NCBI RefSeq assembly: GCF_000203815.1
Contig: NW_004457735.1
Location: forward strand, 992,001 to 1,056,000
Origin: Cavenderia fasciculata
Taxonomy: Eukaryota; Evosea; Eumycetozoa; Acytosteliales; Cavenderiaceae
Direction of reading: 5' to 3'
Length of the DNA stretch: 64,000 nucleotides
Shown piece after piece: positions 27,010-38,875 of the stretch. The notes under the pieces were generated by a model. It worked only from the letters and a program-made list of their open reading frames with translations. It was not told the origin of the DNA and did no database searches. The position numbers and the translations under genes were made by a program. The stretch's first letter is position 1. Each line of letters opens with the position of its first letter.

Positions 27010-28168
27010 TTATTTATTTAAATTTGATTCATTTGGACCATAAAGAAAAGCGTTTGGTTTATCTTTTTCTTGAATGTATCCTCTGTACATGCCTTCCGTG
27101 TTGAATGGCATTGTGAAGTTACCATCTCTGTCGATGGCAATGAGACCGCCATCACCATCGATTTCAGTGAGTTTGGTGAATATAGTTTCATGAGCAGCCT
27201 TTTCCAAAGAATAACCTCCAAATTCCATCATTGCCGATACGGTATATGAAGCAACACTACGAATAAACATCTCGCCTGTTCCAGTAGTAGACACTGCCAC
27301 AGTCTTGTTGTTTGCATAAACACCGCTTCCAACAATCGGTGAATCTCCAACTCTTCCAACTAATTTATTTGTCATTCCTCCTGTACTTGTTGCAGCTGCT
27401 AGATTTCCATTTATATCTCTAGAAACAATCAAATCAAATCAAATTAAATCAAATTAATTAAATAAATACACACACATGTGAGTTTAACAATAATCATCAT
27501 TATGATACATACAAAGCAACAGCACCAACTGTACCAAATTTCTTTTCGCTCAAGTATCCTTTATCTTCTTCTTTTAATTCCTTTTCTTCTTCTTCTTTTA
27601 CTTTGATTGGATTAGACGAATGATCTAATACTATTGAATGTTTGTTTTCTTTTTGTACATTGAGTAATTGATTGTAGCGATGCTCTGTGAAAAAGAATGA
27701 AGGGTCAACCAATTCAATCTCTGGTGCCTTGTCTCTTATAAAATCTTCAGCACCTTTACCAATCATCATAACATGAGGTGTCTTTTCCATGATGGCACGA
27801 GCAGCCAAGACGGGGTTACGTATAATTCCAACACCACCAACAGCACCAGCTTTCAGATCTCTACCATCCATAATCGATGCATCCATTTCATGGGTACCAG
27901 CAGATGTAAATACCGATCCCTTTCCAGCATTGTAAAGAGGGTCTTCTTCTAGTAAACGAACAGCTTCAGTTACTGCGTCCAATGCATTACCACCATCTTT
28001 AAGCAATACTTGATAGGCAGAGGTCAAGATCCTTTCTAATGAGCTTTGAAATTGATTTGCTTGTTTCTCGGTGATCACCGATTTACTGATCGTACCAGCA
28101 CCTCCATGAATCAATAGAATTGGTCTTCTTGTAGTAGAATTAGTCGAAGAGGTAGTAGTAGTCTCCAT
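27010..28168 (-). CDS. Ntn-type L-asparaginase / beta-aspartyl peptidase
   Basis: Exons 27513-28168 and 27010-27418 join in frame to give 354 aa. Ntn-hydrolase of the ASRGL1/type III asparaginase family, which autocleaves and then hydrolyses asparagine and isoaspartyl dipeptides. Seen: ILLIHGGAGTI near the N-terminus, LYNAGKGSVFTSAGTHEMDASIM (alpha subunit core), and GTVGAVAL with the nucleophile Thr213 at the autocleavage site. The beta-subunit motifs follow: STGGMTNKLVGRVGDSPIVGSGVYA and TGTGE. The single intron falls just after the nucleophile strand. An acidic Lys/Glu insertion (about 186-205) precedes the cleavage site, where family members vary. All catalytic elements look intact. It ends 108 bp from convergent mrfA. 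Confidence 0.92.
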
Positions 28169-29362
28169 CTCTGATATCGATAAACAAACAAGTAGAAACT
28201 AAATTAAAACTATTTTTGAAGAAAGGTAGTAAAGTTATTAAATATCATGATTTGGTTTGATAAAAAGGGGAATAATTTAAATTATCTTATTTTGTTATAC
28301 TTTTAAAAAACCATTTACAAACTATTAGAAAGGATCAATTTGCTCTATTACCATCATCAATATTTAGAACAAATGAATAATGGTACTAGAAAAATTGATC
28401 CTTTCCAAGAAAGCTTGAAGGTTTTTGAAGTTTGCTTTCAGTTGAGACCCTTGATAATAACTTGGATTGAAATCGCTGAGGATGGATGACTAAAAACCAT
28501 TATATACTAATTATATTAAAACATATTATTGATAACTCTTTAACTCTTATAATTAGCTTCTTTCGATTTTGGTATAGAGGGGTTCTACATTGTAGACAAA
28601 AAAAAATAATTAAATAAATTAGTTTGTGGTAGTTGGGTACTTGCCTTACTGTTTGGATTGATGAGATTACATCTGCGGAAATACAAACAAGATTTAGGAT
28701 CAATTGATCCTAAAAAGATAGTTTGTAGGTTACCAATTGGCACTTCAGTGTACGAGGGCTTTAAGAAATCACACTAACGGAAATGGGTGGAGGAACAACC
28801 ACTAATCAGATGGAGAAAACAAAAGATTAAATCCCCACTACCTAAGGAAAGATATAAAAAAAATGACAGATGAGGGTATCCACTATCCTATTTAAACATA
28901 CCTAATAGAGTTAGAAGACAATCCATCAATTCATCCTAGGGGTTGAAGCAAACCTTTTCGTCGATATCTTTAAAATTACATCAAAACTGTGGGCAACAGG
29001 CTATATTGTCAGTTCAATATCCACCTTTGCAGGGTTTCAGAGATTAATGTTTTCAAGTGTCAGCTCTGAGATTTGAAAGTAATCCAAGTTTTCTTTGACG
29101 TTTCCATCTACTGATAATGTCGTCGAGTCCATTTATCTTTTTTGATTTCTATAAGTTCTGTATTGAAATACTAATCTTTTTTTAATATTGTTTTTTTTTG
29201 ATTTGAACGAAAATAATAATCTATGAAAGGAGTGTGGTGGCTGATGAATCCATTTCACCCTCAAAAATAATAAAAATAAATTAAATTAATGGTGTGTATT
29301 AATGAATCTTTTTCGAAATGTAATACATTTTATTTATTCAATATCGCAATTAAATATTATCA
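28169..29362. other. Intergenic with inverted repeat and possible decayed coding DNA
   Basis: Composition differs from ordinary intergenic DNA here. Between about 28640 and 28970 the plus strand reads as protein-like sequence (LHLRKYKQDLGSIDPKK, then RKWVEEQPLIRWRKQKIK) interrupted by stops, suggesting an old gene or element relic that I cannot name. A 14-bp inverted repeat lies at 28328-28341 and 28392-28405. Confidence 0.4.
28328..28405. repeat. 14-bp inverted repeat with 50-bp loop
   Basis: GAAAGGATCAATTT (28328-28341) and its exact reverse complement (28392-28405). A related palindrome GGATCAATTGATCC is at about 28697-28710. No element boundaries are recognisable. Confidence 0.6.
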
Positions 29363-32300
29363 TTATTTGATGGATCGCATTTTAGAAATTAAAATGGCAA
29401 TATTCTTTTCTCCACCTTCAAGTGATTGGATTGATTCGAGGTATGCTTCTTTGGGAATTTGGACAAGTAGTTGGGTTTTCGAGAGAAGTGGGTCAGGTGC
29501 AACACCCAGTGCTGATAGTACATTAAATAGATAGGTAATATCATTGGCTAAATGGTGACATCCGTAATCGGTGAGTGATGTAATTTCAACAATCGATTGT
29601 AGGTATAGTTTTTCGGTTGCACAAGCTACAATGTGAATCCATTGGTGTGCAATACCAACCATATCATCTTCAATATCACTAGTATCAGATATATCCTTTG
29701 TTTCATTTAACATAGTTTGATGTAATTGTTTTATAATGTTTTGATACATCTCATCATTTGTTGGGTATGACTAAAATAAACATAAATAAATGATTAATTA
29801 AATAAATAAAACTACTAGTTTTAACCAGAGAGACACATACAATTGCAATTTGATAAGAGAATCTTAATGATATTTCCTCTGAATAAGGATCCAATTGTTG
29901 TGGAATAGTTAATAAATGATCGGCAATTTGTGTACTATAGGCTGATTGATTGGATTGATAACTATCTACAATATTTAAATTTTGTTTCCATTCCTAAAAA
30001 CAAAAATAAAATAAAATATTATTAATAATATGAATACCAAAGAATCTAATTCAATTAATTAATTAATTATTAATATTATTTTACATACATTCATTTTTGG
30101 TACTTCTTTGAATTTTAATTTTATAAAAGTAATCATTGTTTCATAAATAAAATGTTGTGATTGTGAACAAAAAGATGATACTTGGTCTTTTGCATCTTGT
30201 AATAAATGTTTCTTGTTGTTGCTGCCGTTGTTCATTAAATATTGTGGATCAATAATCATTTGAATGACATTATTAAATCTTGTTGATTTATCATTTTCTT
30301 GTGATAACATTATTGTTCTAATTGTTGATTCTCTAAAAAAAAAAAAATTTTAATTTAAAATAAATATTTATACATTTTTTTGTTTGGATACAGTTGTTTA
30401 ACTTACATTGAAGAATCATCATATTTTGCTAAATAATCTATAATATTTACATTGAATGAATGTTCAAAATTATTTAATTTTGACATTAAACCATTAACCA
30501 ATTGTAATAATTTCATTGCACCTTGGAAATGTTCCCAATTATGTTGTTGAGGATTCAGTATTTGTTGTTGTTGTTGTTGTTGTAAGAGTTGTGGTTGTGA
30601 TTGTCTATCAATCAAAACAACATTGGTTGGTGAAACTATATTTGCCATTACCTTTAATTCAACTAAACTATCTTTTAATAATCCAATATATTCTGTTATT
30701 ATATTCTATAAAAAAAATCATATTAATATAAATAAATATTAATATTAAACTATCAAACTACAATCCAATATATATATATATATATATGGATTACATACAT
30801 TTAAAGTATGAATAAAACTTTCAATCTCTGATAAATGAGTAAATTGATAGAATCGATCAATTGATTGTTCGAGTAATGGGAATATTTTGTTCATTGATGT
30901 TTCAATATTATTAATTGATGAATTAAAGTCATTCTTTTTCTATAATTTTAAAAAAATGATTAATATATGAATAGAAAAAATCTTATAATAATATTATATT
31001 ATATTATACATACAATTAATTGGAATAAAGATAATTGTGATTTTAAATATTTCATTTCATTGTCTGAGAATTTGTTATGGAAATGTCTAAATGGATCGAG
31101 TAGTATTGTTTTGATGAGATGTGTTTTGTCTAGGATAGATGGTAGTGATTGGATAAATGATATCGATGTTTTATACAATTGGATTAAATCTTGATTTTTG
31201 TTGGATGAGGTTGTGCTCGTTGATGCTGACTCTATTCTTGATTGAAGTTGAGCATTTATCGATTGAAATAGATGACCAAGTAAATGTTCAATCATCTCTT
31301 TTGGTTGGATTGCACTGCCACTAGTACCACCCAACTTTGAAAGCCAATTCAACTCTGATTCAACCATTGCTTTAATCTGATCATAAAATGAACCAAGGAA
31401 TTGATTAAAACTTGATAATGATGATGAGGAAGAGGAGGAGGATGCAGATGAAAGTAATGGTGATACTGGTTTGGGTGATGATGATAAAGATGTAGAGGAG
31501 GAGGAAGGGTTTGGTGATAACCCACCAACTGTAGTATTGGTATTTGGAATAGCTCCTCCTTTATATTGTAACCAAGTAGTTTTTAGAGGTTCAATTCTAG
31601 AACTATTGTATACTTGGTGAAAGGTAGATTGTCGTTTGATGATACTAAAGACAGTGTGATATTTGTTGCAACCGTCTACATCACGTGCGTTAAGTGATTG
31701 TACCAACAGTGGTTTGATCGATGTCTCTAATCGATCAGTATAGATTGCAAACTGCTTTGACTGTTCTCTAAACTCTGGAATATCGCTCAATAGTTGAAGT
31801 GATGTTTTGATCTCGTCTAGTCGCTGTGCAATTGCCAAATACTCGGCTGCTGCAAACAACTGATCGAGTTGTGCCGAGAAGTGGAGCAGCTTCTCTGCCT
31901 CGTTGAGCGATCGAATACACGAGTCGATTCGCGTGCGCACCGTGTCCAAACTGGCAATCGTGTCAACTGCCGTATGCAGACTGTTACTGTACATTGAATC
32001 GATAGACTGCGTGATTGATTTAATACGAGTCTTTAACTGCAAAGATTCCTTTCTAACCTTATCAATCTCTCTAACCGCCTTTGGAACATATAATAACGAT
32101 TCTGATGATCTATTCTCCAATGACATATTCAATTCCAATGAATAGATTTGTAACTTTGATAATAATGATGATGCTATATTCTAAATAAATAGAAATGATA
32201 CTATTAACAACTATATATATAGTCTTATCATTTATATACCATGTACATACCTCTAAATCATTCTCTAATTGCATTGATGTTGGTTGAGGGGTGCTACTGT

Positions 32301-32424
32301 CTTTGTCTTTGTTGTTGTTGACGCGTAACACATCGTTTATCCATTGCTTGCTATTGAATGAATCTTTTAAGAATATAGTTTGTAGTGCATTCGAACCAGC
32401 AGGTGATGATCCATTCCCATTCAT
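29363..32424 (-). CDS. cog7: Conserved oligomeric Golgi complex subunit 7
   Basis: Seven exons join in frame: 32251-32424, 31014-32180, 30799-30939, 30407-30705, 30089-30332, 29841-29993 and 29363-29770, giving 861 aa. COG7 is a lobe-B subunit of the COG tether for retrograde vesicles within the Golgi. KDSFNSKQWINDVLR at the N-terminus matches the family's F-x-x-K-x-W-I-N start. VPKAVREIDKVRKESLQLKTRI follows as the coiled-coil tethering helix. The C-terminus (HQWIHIVACATEKLY, then LANDITYLFNVLSALG and SKMRSIK) matches animal COG7 ends. Ser-rich and Gln-rich insertions (about residues 290-325 and 610-620) are lineage-specific. Upstream in-frame codons before 32424 are TTG only. It shares a 260-bp divergent promoter with rtf1. 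Confidence 0.9.
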
Positions 32425-32684
32425 TCTATTAGATAGAATAACAATCAACCAGTCCAAGACAAAGTAAAGAGTATATCAATGAACTATGATTCTCAGAGTG
32501 CAAGTAGCACTTGAAGAGGTTTGAAAATTACACTCAAATTGGAAAAAAATGACTTTGAAAAAGTGAAGATCCATTGGGAGTAAAAGTATCAGAGTACTCT
32601 GTTAGATAACATACATCATCGACACAGATACTATATATCTATAGATAGATAGATAGATCATCATATACATATATATAGAGAATC
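32425..32684. promoter_or_regulatory. Bidirectional promoter of cog7 and rtf1
   Basis: 260 bp between two divergent start codons, with a short GATA run next to the rtf1 start. It must hold both core promoters. No specific factor site is recognised. Confidence 0.6.
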
Positions 32685-34676
32685 ATGGCAAAGACAAAGA
32701 AGAAACAAGATAGTAGTGATGAAGAAATGGACCTAGATGAAGAGTTGTTGGCAGTCACCAACAAAAAGTCATCATCGTCTTCAAAGAGAAAAGATAATGA
32801 TAGTGATGAAAGTGATAGAGAAAAGTCAAAGAAGAAGAAAAAGACATCATCCTCTTCATCATCTTCATCATCATCTAGAAAGTCATCATCTTCATCTAAA
32901 AAGAAAGAGTATGTAGAGAGTCTTAATAAAGTTGGTTTGAACAAGTTTAATATTAATACAATCTACTACTACTTACTCTTTTAGAGAATCAGAAGATGAA
33001 GAAGATGAAGAAATATTTAACGATGGATATGACGAAGATATGTACGAGAATGAAGAAGATAGATTAAAGTTGTCAATGATGACACAGTTGGATAGAGAAG
33101 AGATCATTGCTACTAGATACGAAAGAAGAAAGCAATTACTTGAAAGATTCGAACAAAGAAAGACTATGAATCAAATGGAGAGTATGCTATACATGTGATA
33201 TTAATATTCAATGCAACGATCGTTGACTACTAACTTACTTGTCTACTTCTTTTCTGTGTAGAAAAAGACAACAAAGACAAATCATCATCAAGATCGTCGG
33301 CGGCGACATCATCATCATCGTCGTCGTCTAGTAGATCAACAAGAGCAGACAAGACAGACCAAGCTTTAAAAGACATGATGAAAAAGAGAGACAAGGCACA
33401 ACGTTCACGTGACGAGGAAAGGGAAAAGGAACGTGAAAAGGAGCGTGACAGAGAACGTGAGACATCGCGACGAGACTCGGAGAAGAGTCGTGAAAAGGAG
33501 CGTGACAAGGAACGTGAACGTGAAAAGGAGCAGAGAGAAAAGGAACGTGAACGCGAACGTGAAAAGGAGATTGAGAGAGAGATTCACAAGCAAATCTCAG
33601 CACTCGATATACAGACACTCAACCAAGTGCGTCTGTCGCGTAACATGCTGTTAAAGTGGGTCGACCAACCCTACTTTGAGAAATTGACACCTGGATTTTT
33701 GGTGCGTGTTGTGATTGGTCAGCACTTGAACAGTCCGGTCTATCGTATCGGCCAGATCGAGTCGATCCGCGCCGGCACCAAGCTGTACAAGGTCGAGACC
33801 AAGGAGACGGACAAGATCCTGGTGTTGACGTACGCCGGTGTCTCCAAGGAGTTCTTTATCGACAATGTCTCCAACAACACCATCACACCGGCCGAACACG
33901 AAAAGTGGATCACCGACATGGTGCGTGCACGCCAAAAACTGCCAACACTCGAGAGCATCCAAGTCAAGATTGGCGACATCCAAAAGGCAGCCGACTACAT
34001 CTACACAGACGACGACATTGAAAAGCGTGCCCAAGAACGTGCCAAGCACGGCAAGATCCCCGTCAACATTGCCTTTGCCAAAGCCAAACTCATCATGGAA
34101 CGTGATTCGCTCGAACCCGGTTCCGATCAATACACCGAAGTTTCGCTAAAGATTGAAGAATTCAATCGTATCCAAGCCGACATTAAACAACAAAAGCAAG
34201 ATGAAGATATTATGGTCAAGATCAACAAAAAGAACAAAGACTTTAACTTTCACCAACAACAAAACCAAACTATTACAGATACGGTATCCAATGAATTTGA
34301 TCCGTTTGCTAGAAGAAAGACACGTGCCAATGCAGTCGTAGCCGGCGTGCTCAACGCTCCCATCAGTCCGCAACCATCTACCGCCGCACCATCCTCGGCC
34401 GACAAGCTCAAAGAAGCAGCTGCTGCCGCTGCTGCAGCCAGTCGCAGCACACCCTCCAAACTCAAACAAATGCAAGAGATGACACTCCAAGAAATCCATC
34501 AATCCATCGATCTTCACATACACATTCCAGACAATGTCAGCAAAGTACAACCACTCAAAAAGAAGCGTCCATTAAAATTGACTCATCGTGACTTGTTAAA
34601 TAATAATAATAATAATGATAGATATCAAAAGAATTCAATGTCTGTTGAAGATTATATACGTATGTCTAAAAAATAA
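32685..34676 (+). CDS. rtf1: RNA polymerase-associated protein RTF1 (Paf1 complex)
   Basis: Exons 32685-32908, 32985-33181 and 33262-34676 join in frame to give 611 aa. RTF1 works with the Paf1 complex in transcription elongation and histone H2B ubiquitylation. The N-terminal part is acidic/Ser/Lys-rich, with DEDMYENEEDRLKLSMMTQLDREEIIATRYERR as the family's histone-modification-type motif region. A long charged RE/KE coiled coil spans about 180-245. The Plus3 domain (about 250-385) contains IRLSRNMLLKWVDQPYFE-like sequence (here VRLSRNMLLKWVDQPYFE), GFLVRVVIGQH, YRIGQIESI and GVSKEFFIDNVSN. The C-terminus has an Ala run and a conserved HQSIDLHIHI block. Identity is secure. Confidence 0.93.
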
Positions 34677-34827
34677 AATGGAAATGGTAAAAGTAAAAAG
34701 AGTAAATAATAAATAGAGTAAATAGTAAAAATAATAAGTAAAATAATAATAGGTAGTAATATATATATATGTATATATATGTTTATATATTTGTATATAT
34801 ATTTGTATATTTCATAGTTTCACCAAA

Positions 34828-35974
34828 TTAAAGTGAAGTTTGAATATTTAATAATTTGAAAACAGATGAGATTTCCAATTTAAAAGATGATTGAGGAAGT
34901 GGATGTTGAAGAGCTTCAGTAGTAGAAGTTAGATCGAGTTGAGCATCATGAGGACGTGGTTCTGTAATGGGTGGGTTATCTAATGGTTTGATAGTGTTGG
35001 TATCGACAATAGATGGAATGATCGATGCCATTGCCTTGGCCATATCGTATTTGGTCATTTTCTCATTACCAGTGTAATGATAGATGCCACCTTGTAACTG
35101 ATTGGTAACATCCCCTAAACCAATCAAATCATATCCTACACGTGCAACATTATCAACCAATGTTGGATATCTAATCTGTGAATTATCAATCTCTACCAAC
35201 TCTTCCTTTTTCTTGTTAATGATTTGATTTGCAACCATTGTCACTGAACATTCCTTTAAATTTTCAACTTGTCCATAAAGTACTGGTACTCTTAATATTT
35301 TCTAGAAACACAAATCAAGTAAGTTAATACATATATATATGGAAAGTAGGTTTGGTATTTCTTTCTTTGTTTCTTTCTTCTATCTACTATAGTATGGTTA
35401 CATTTAAAGGATTTGATTTAAGTGCAACCACTTCAGATTCTCTCTTTGTTTCACCATAGAATGAAAGTGGGTGAGTCTTTGCATCGGGTGTATAAGGTGG
35501 TGATGTACCGTCAAACACATAGTCACTTGAAATCAATAGAATATAAGCTCCAACCTCTTTAGCCAAATCTGAAATATATTCTGTTGTTCTATATAGAATA
35601 TAGATAGTGAACAAACACAGAGATTTAGGGTTTTAGATTTAGATTCAAAAAAACAAAACTATTAATTTGTTTGTTTGTTCAACATACGAAACATTTAAAT
35701 TAAAAGTCTTTTCTTTGTTGTTTTCACAGTTGTTTAGATTTCTTTCTGCAGCCGAATGAATGATGACTGTTGGCTTAAAGTCGAGTACGAGTTGTCTGAG
35801 TTGTTCCTTGTCGCAGAGATCAACCTTTTTCAAGTTGAATTGATCCTTGTATTGGTCGTAACGTGAGAATGCTAGTCCCAGAACCTGACACTGCTGTTTG
35901 TGTGCCATGTCTGCGGCGATTCTCATAAATGCTCTACCCAACAATCCAGATGCTCCAGTTACCAATACTCTCAT
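34828..35974 (-). CDS. MAT2B-like NAD(P)-dependent short-chain reductase
   Basis: Exons 35688-35974, 35402-35588 and 34828-35301 join in frame to give 315 aa. Extended SDR of the RmlD/MAT2B family. It shows the cofactor motif TGASGLLG (7-14), IIHSAAERN, ISSDYVFDGTSPPY and the catalytic YGETK (Tyr-x-x-x-Lys), then LRVPVLYGQ and RYPTLVDNVA. Human MAT2B is the regulatory subunit of methionine adenosyltransferase, and bacterial relatives reduce dTDP-4-keto-rhamnose. Length and the PVLYG-VENL-ECSVT block favour MAT2B. Intron 2 has an atypical GTAACC donor but conserves phase. The ATG at 35974 directly begins the Rossmann strand. It is divergent from the DnaJ gene and 151 bp from convergent rtf1. 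Confidence 0.87.
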
Positions 35975-36401
35975 TCTTTCTTAATAATATATCTTTGTAC
36001 AAAAGAATTAATTAATTAATTTAATAAATGTTGAAAAGTAATAAATGAACCAAAGCTTTTCCTTTGGACAAAAAAAAAAAACAAAATTATTTAAAATAAA
36101 AAATAATATAATTATAATTATTTCAAAGTTTGAAGAATAAGAAGAAGAAAAAGAAGAAGAGATTATCTTGTTAATAATAATAATAATCATTAATAATAAT
36201 AATAATATATACGCGTACACATAGACAGATATTTCATTCACTCATTCTCAACCATCATCATCATCATACACTGCATCAGTCGAGTAGATACATCTGATCA
36301 GATTTCATCATCATCATCATCAAAGCATCACATGTAGATTAAAGCAAGAGACAATAACAACAACAACAACAAACAGAATATATATATATATATAACACAT
36401 C
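35975..36401. promoter_or_regulatory. Divergent promoter, MAT2B-like and DnaJ genes
   Basis: 427 bp with AAT/ATT runs, CATCAT repeats and a TATATATA stretch just before the DnaJ start. No consensus heat-shock element found. Confidence 0.5.
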
Positions 36402-38770
36402 ATGGCTAGTAGATTACCAGACTACTACAAGATACTAGAAATAGATGTCACTGCAGATATAGAGATTGTAAAGAAAGCTTACAAGAAGATGGTATGTGTC
36501 AACATTATTGTTGTCTCAACAAGACAGATGAACAAACTACTATTAAACGAAATATGAGATGATTCTTACTCCATTTACTTTTTACCTACCTTTGTTTATT
36601 ATTATTATTATTGTTGTCGTTTGGTCACTCCACTTTTATACTTTCAAAAATTGTTTGATGTTTGTCTTCATACTTTCTTTCTTTCTTTCTTTCTTTCTTT
36701 TTAGGCACTAAAATATCATCCAGACCGAAACAAGGGTAATGAGAAAGACTCTGAAGAACACTTTAAGTTGGTTTCAGAGGCATATGCAGTGTTGTCGGAT
36801 ACGGACAAGCGACGGGACTATGATATAGCATCACGTGAACCACCCCCTCCTCCTCATATGGGCGGTAGTGGAGCGGGCATCAACATTAATGTGACGACCA
36901 ACAAGTTTCGACGTACTCCGATGGGACACGACGAGATGTTTAACATCTTTAACAACTTTTTCAGACAAAAGGGATTCGCGGGCATGCACCATCACCATCA
37001 TAGTACTGGTGGCTTCCAGATGAATTCGACGTCACCATTTGGCCCGACTCCACATGGTATGGATCCATTTCAACAGTTTCACAACAATCTACACGACTCG
37101 TTTGAAGGAATGTTTCAATTTGGCGGTAGTCCGACTTTTAGATCGCCCAAACCACAACACCCACAACACCAACATCAACATCACCAACATCACGCGCATC
37201 AACATCATCATCACCATCAACATCCGTTCCAAGCACCTCCACCCCCACCTCCACCACAACATCCAAACTTTGGATCACCCATCAATATCGACGATTCACC
37301 AACCACCGAGGAAGAGGAACAGTCGCCATCATCATCGACGTCATCGTCATCGGTGCGTCAACGAATCCTACATCGATACAATATGGCACTCTCGTTCCAA
37401 GAGTCAATATTTGGTTGCGAAAAGTCTGTCAAGTTTCCTGTAAAGACAGAATGCGATAAATGTGCCGGATCGGGCAGTGCATCCAAGCAACGCGACTACA
37501 CCACCTGTCCCAACTGCACGGGTAATGGTAGAGTGTCCAATTTTCTCATGGCGTTTGTGTGCGACATGTGCGATGGGAAAGGTGTCACCTTGCGCAACCC
37601 CTGTAATTTCTGCAAAGGTGATGGTATCATGACTCAAAATTATGAAGATACCATTATCATTCCTGCAGGTATATCTGATAATTCTTGGTATGTCAAAAAC
37701 AAAAATAGATAATTATTTTGCAACTAACAAATAATAATATTATATTTATTTATTTATTTATTTTTTCTAGTCAAACAACAGTATTAAAAGTAAAAAGAGC
37801 AAAATCATTAACATCATTTGATGAACATGAATTGATTATAAAGTTTGAGGTGGAGAGACACCCATTTTTTATTCGAGAAGGAAATAATGTGATTATTGGC
37901 GTACCGATCAGTACGACACTGGCACTGTTTGGCGGCAATTTAGAGGTGCCCACGATATATGGCAAAAATGCCGTGGTTGCGGTACCCCCCTACGAAGGAC
38001 AGTCAAACTATGGTATAACAGCTCCACGATGTGGCTTTAAAGACCCAGATGGCAGGGGTGTTGGAGACATGATTATCAACTTTGTCATTGAAACACCGGC
38101 AATGTCAACACTAACAGCACGCGAAAGAGAATTGTATAGAGAGATTGCATTGATTGAAAAAACAAAACAACCCTCAAAACTACAAACTCAATACTATGAA
38201 CAAATTGGTGTTTGGAATAATAGTTTAAAGAATTTTATAGTTGTTGATTCTCCTCCTCAACAACAAGCTCAACAACAACAACAACAATCGATGCAACAAC
38301 ATCTTCAACAACAACAGCAACATTTACAACAACAACAACAACATCTTCAACAACAACAACAACATGTTCATCAACAACATCTTCACCAACAAAACATTCA
38401 ACAACAACATCAACAACAACACCAACAACAACACCAACAACATTTTCAACCACAATCACATTTTCAACTTTTCCAACAACAACAGCAACAACAACAACAA
38501 CAGCCATTTGTAAATTTAGTATCAAGTACGAGAGTATCCTCTCCTACCATTTCATCACCACTAAACGGATTTTCGTCAAATTCAATACATGTAGATAGCT
38601 TTACTTTTAATATTGGTCAACCTCAACAATCTTCATCGTCGTCGTCGTCGTCTTCATCTTCATCATCATCAACAACTTCCTCTTCTACCTCATCGTCCAC
38701 TTCCTCGTCCACTACTTCTTCGTCAACCTTGTCTTCGTCATCGTCCAATAATAAACCAAGTAAAATATAG
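36402..38770 (+). CDS. Type I (DnaJA-like) Hsp40 co-chaperone with long low-complexity inserts
   Basis: Exons 36402-36491, 36705-37687 and 37771-38770 join in frame to give 690 aa. Order: J domain starting [11 protein letters not shown] with the HPD tripeptide at residues 35-37; a Gly/His/Pro-rich middle (about 80-245) with a remarkable His/Gln run; a zinc region with four CxxCxGxG-type repeats (CDKCAGSG at 280, [24 protein letters not shown] at 330); a C-terminal substrate domain ([36 protein letters not shown]); then Gln/His- and Ser-rich tail. No mitochondrial presequence and no CaaX box are visible, so cytosolic or nuclear location is likely. The J domain is split by intron 1 (213 bp), which hides the start. 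It stimulates Hsp70 ATPase. Confidence 0.92.
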
Positions 38771-38875
38771 AGTATAGTATATAGCCAAATCAACTCTTAT
38801 CTCTATTTACTTTTTATTTATTTATTTATGTACAATTATTTTTCCATTGATTCATTTATTATTATTTACATTTCA

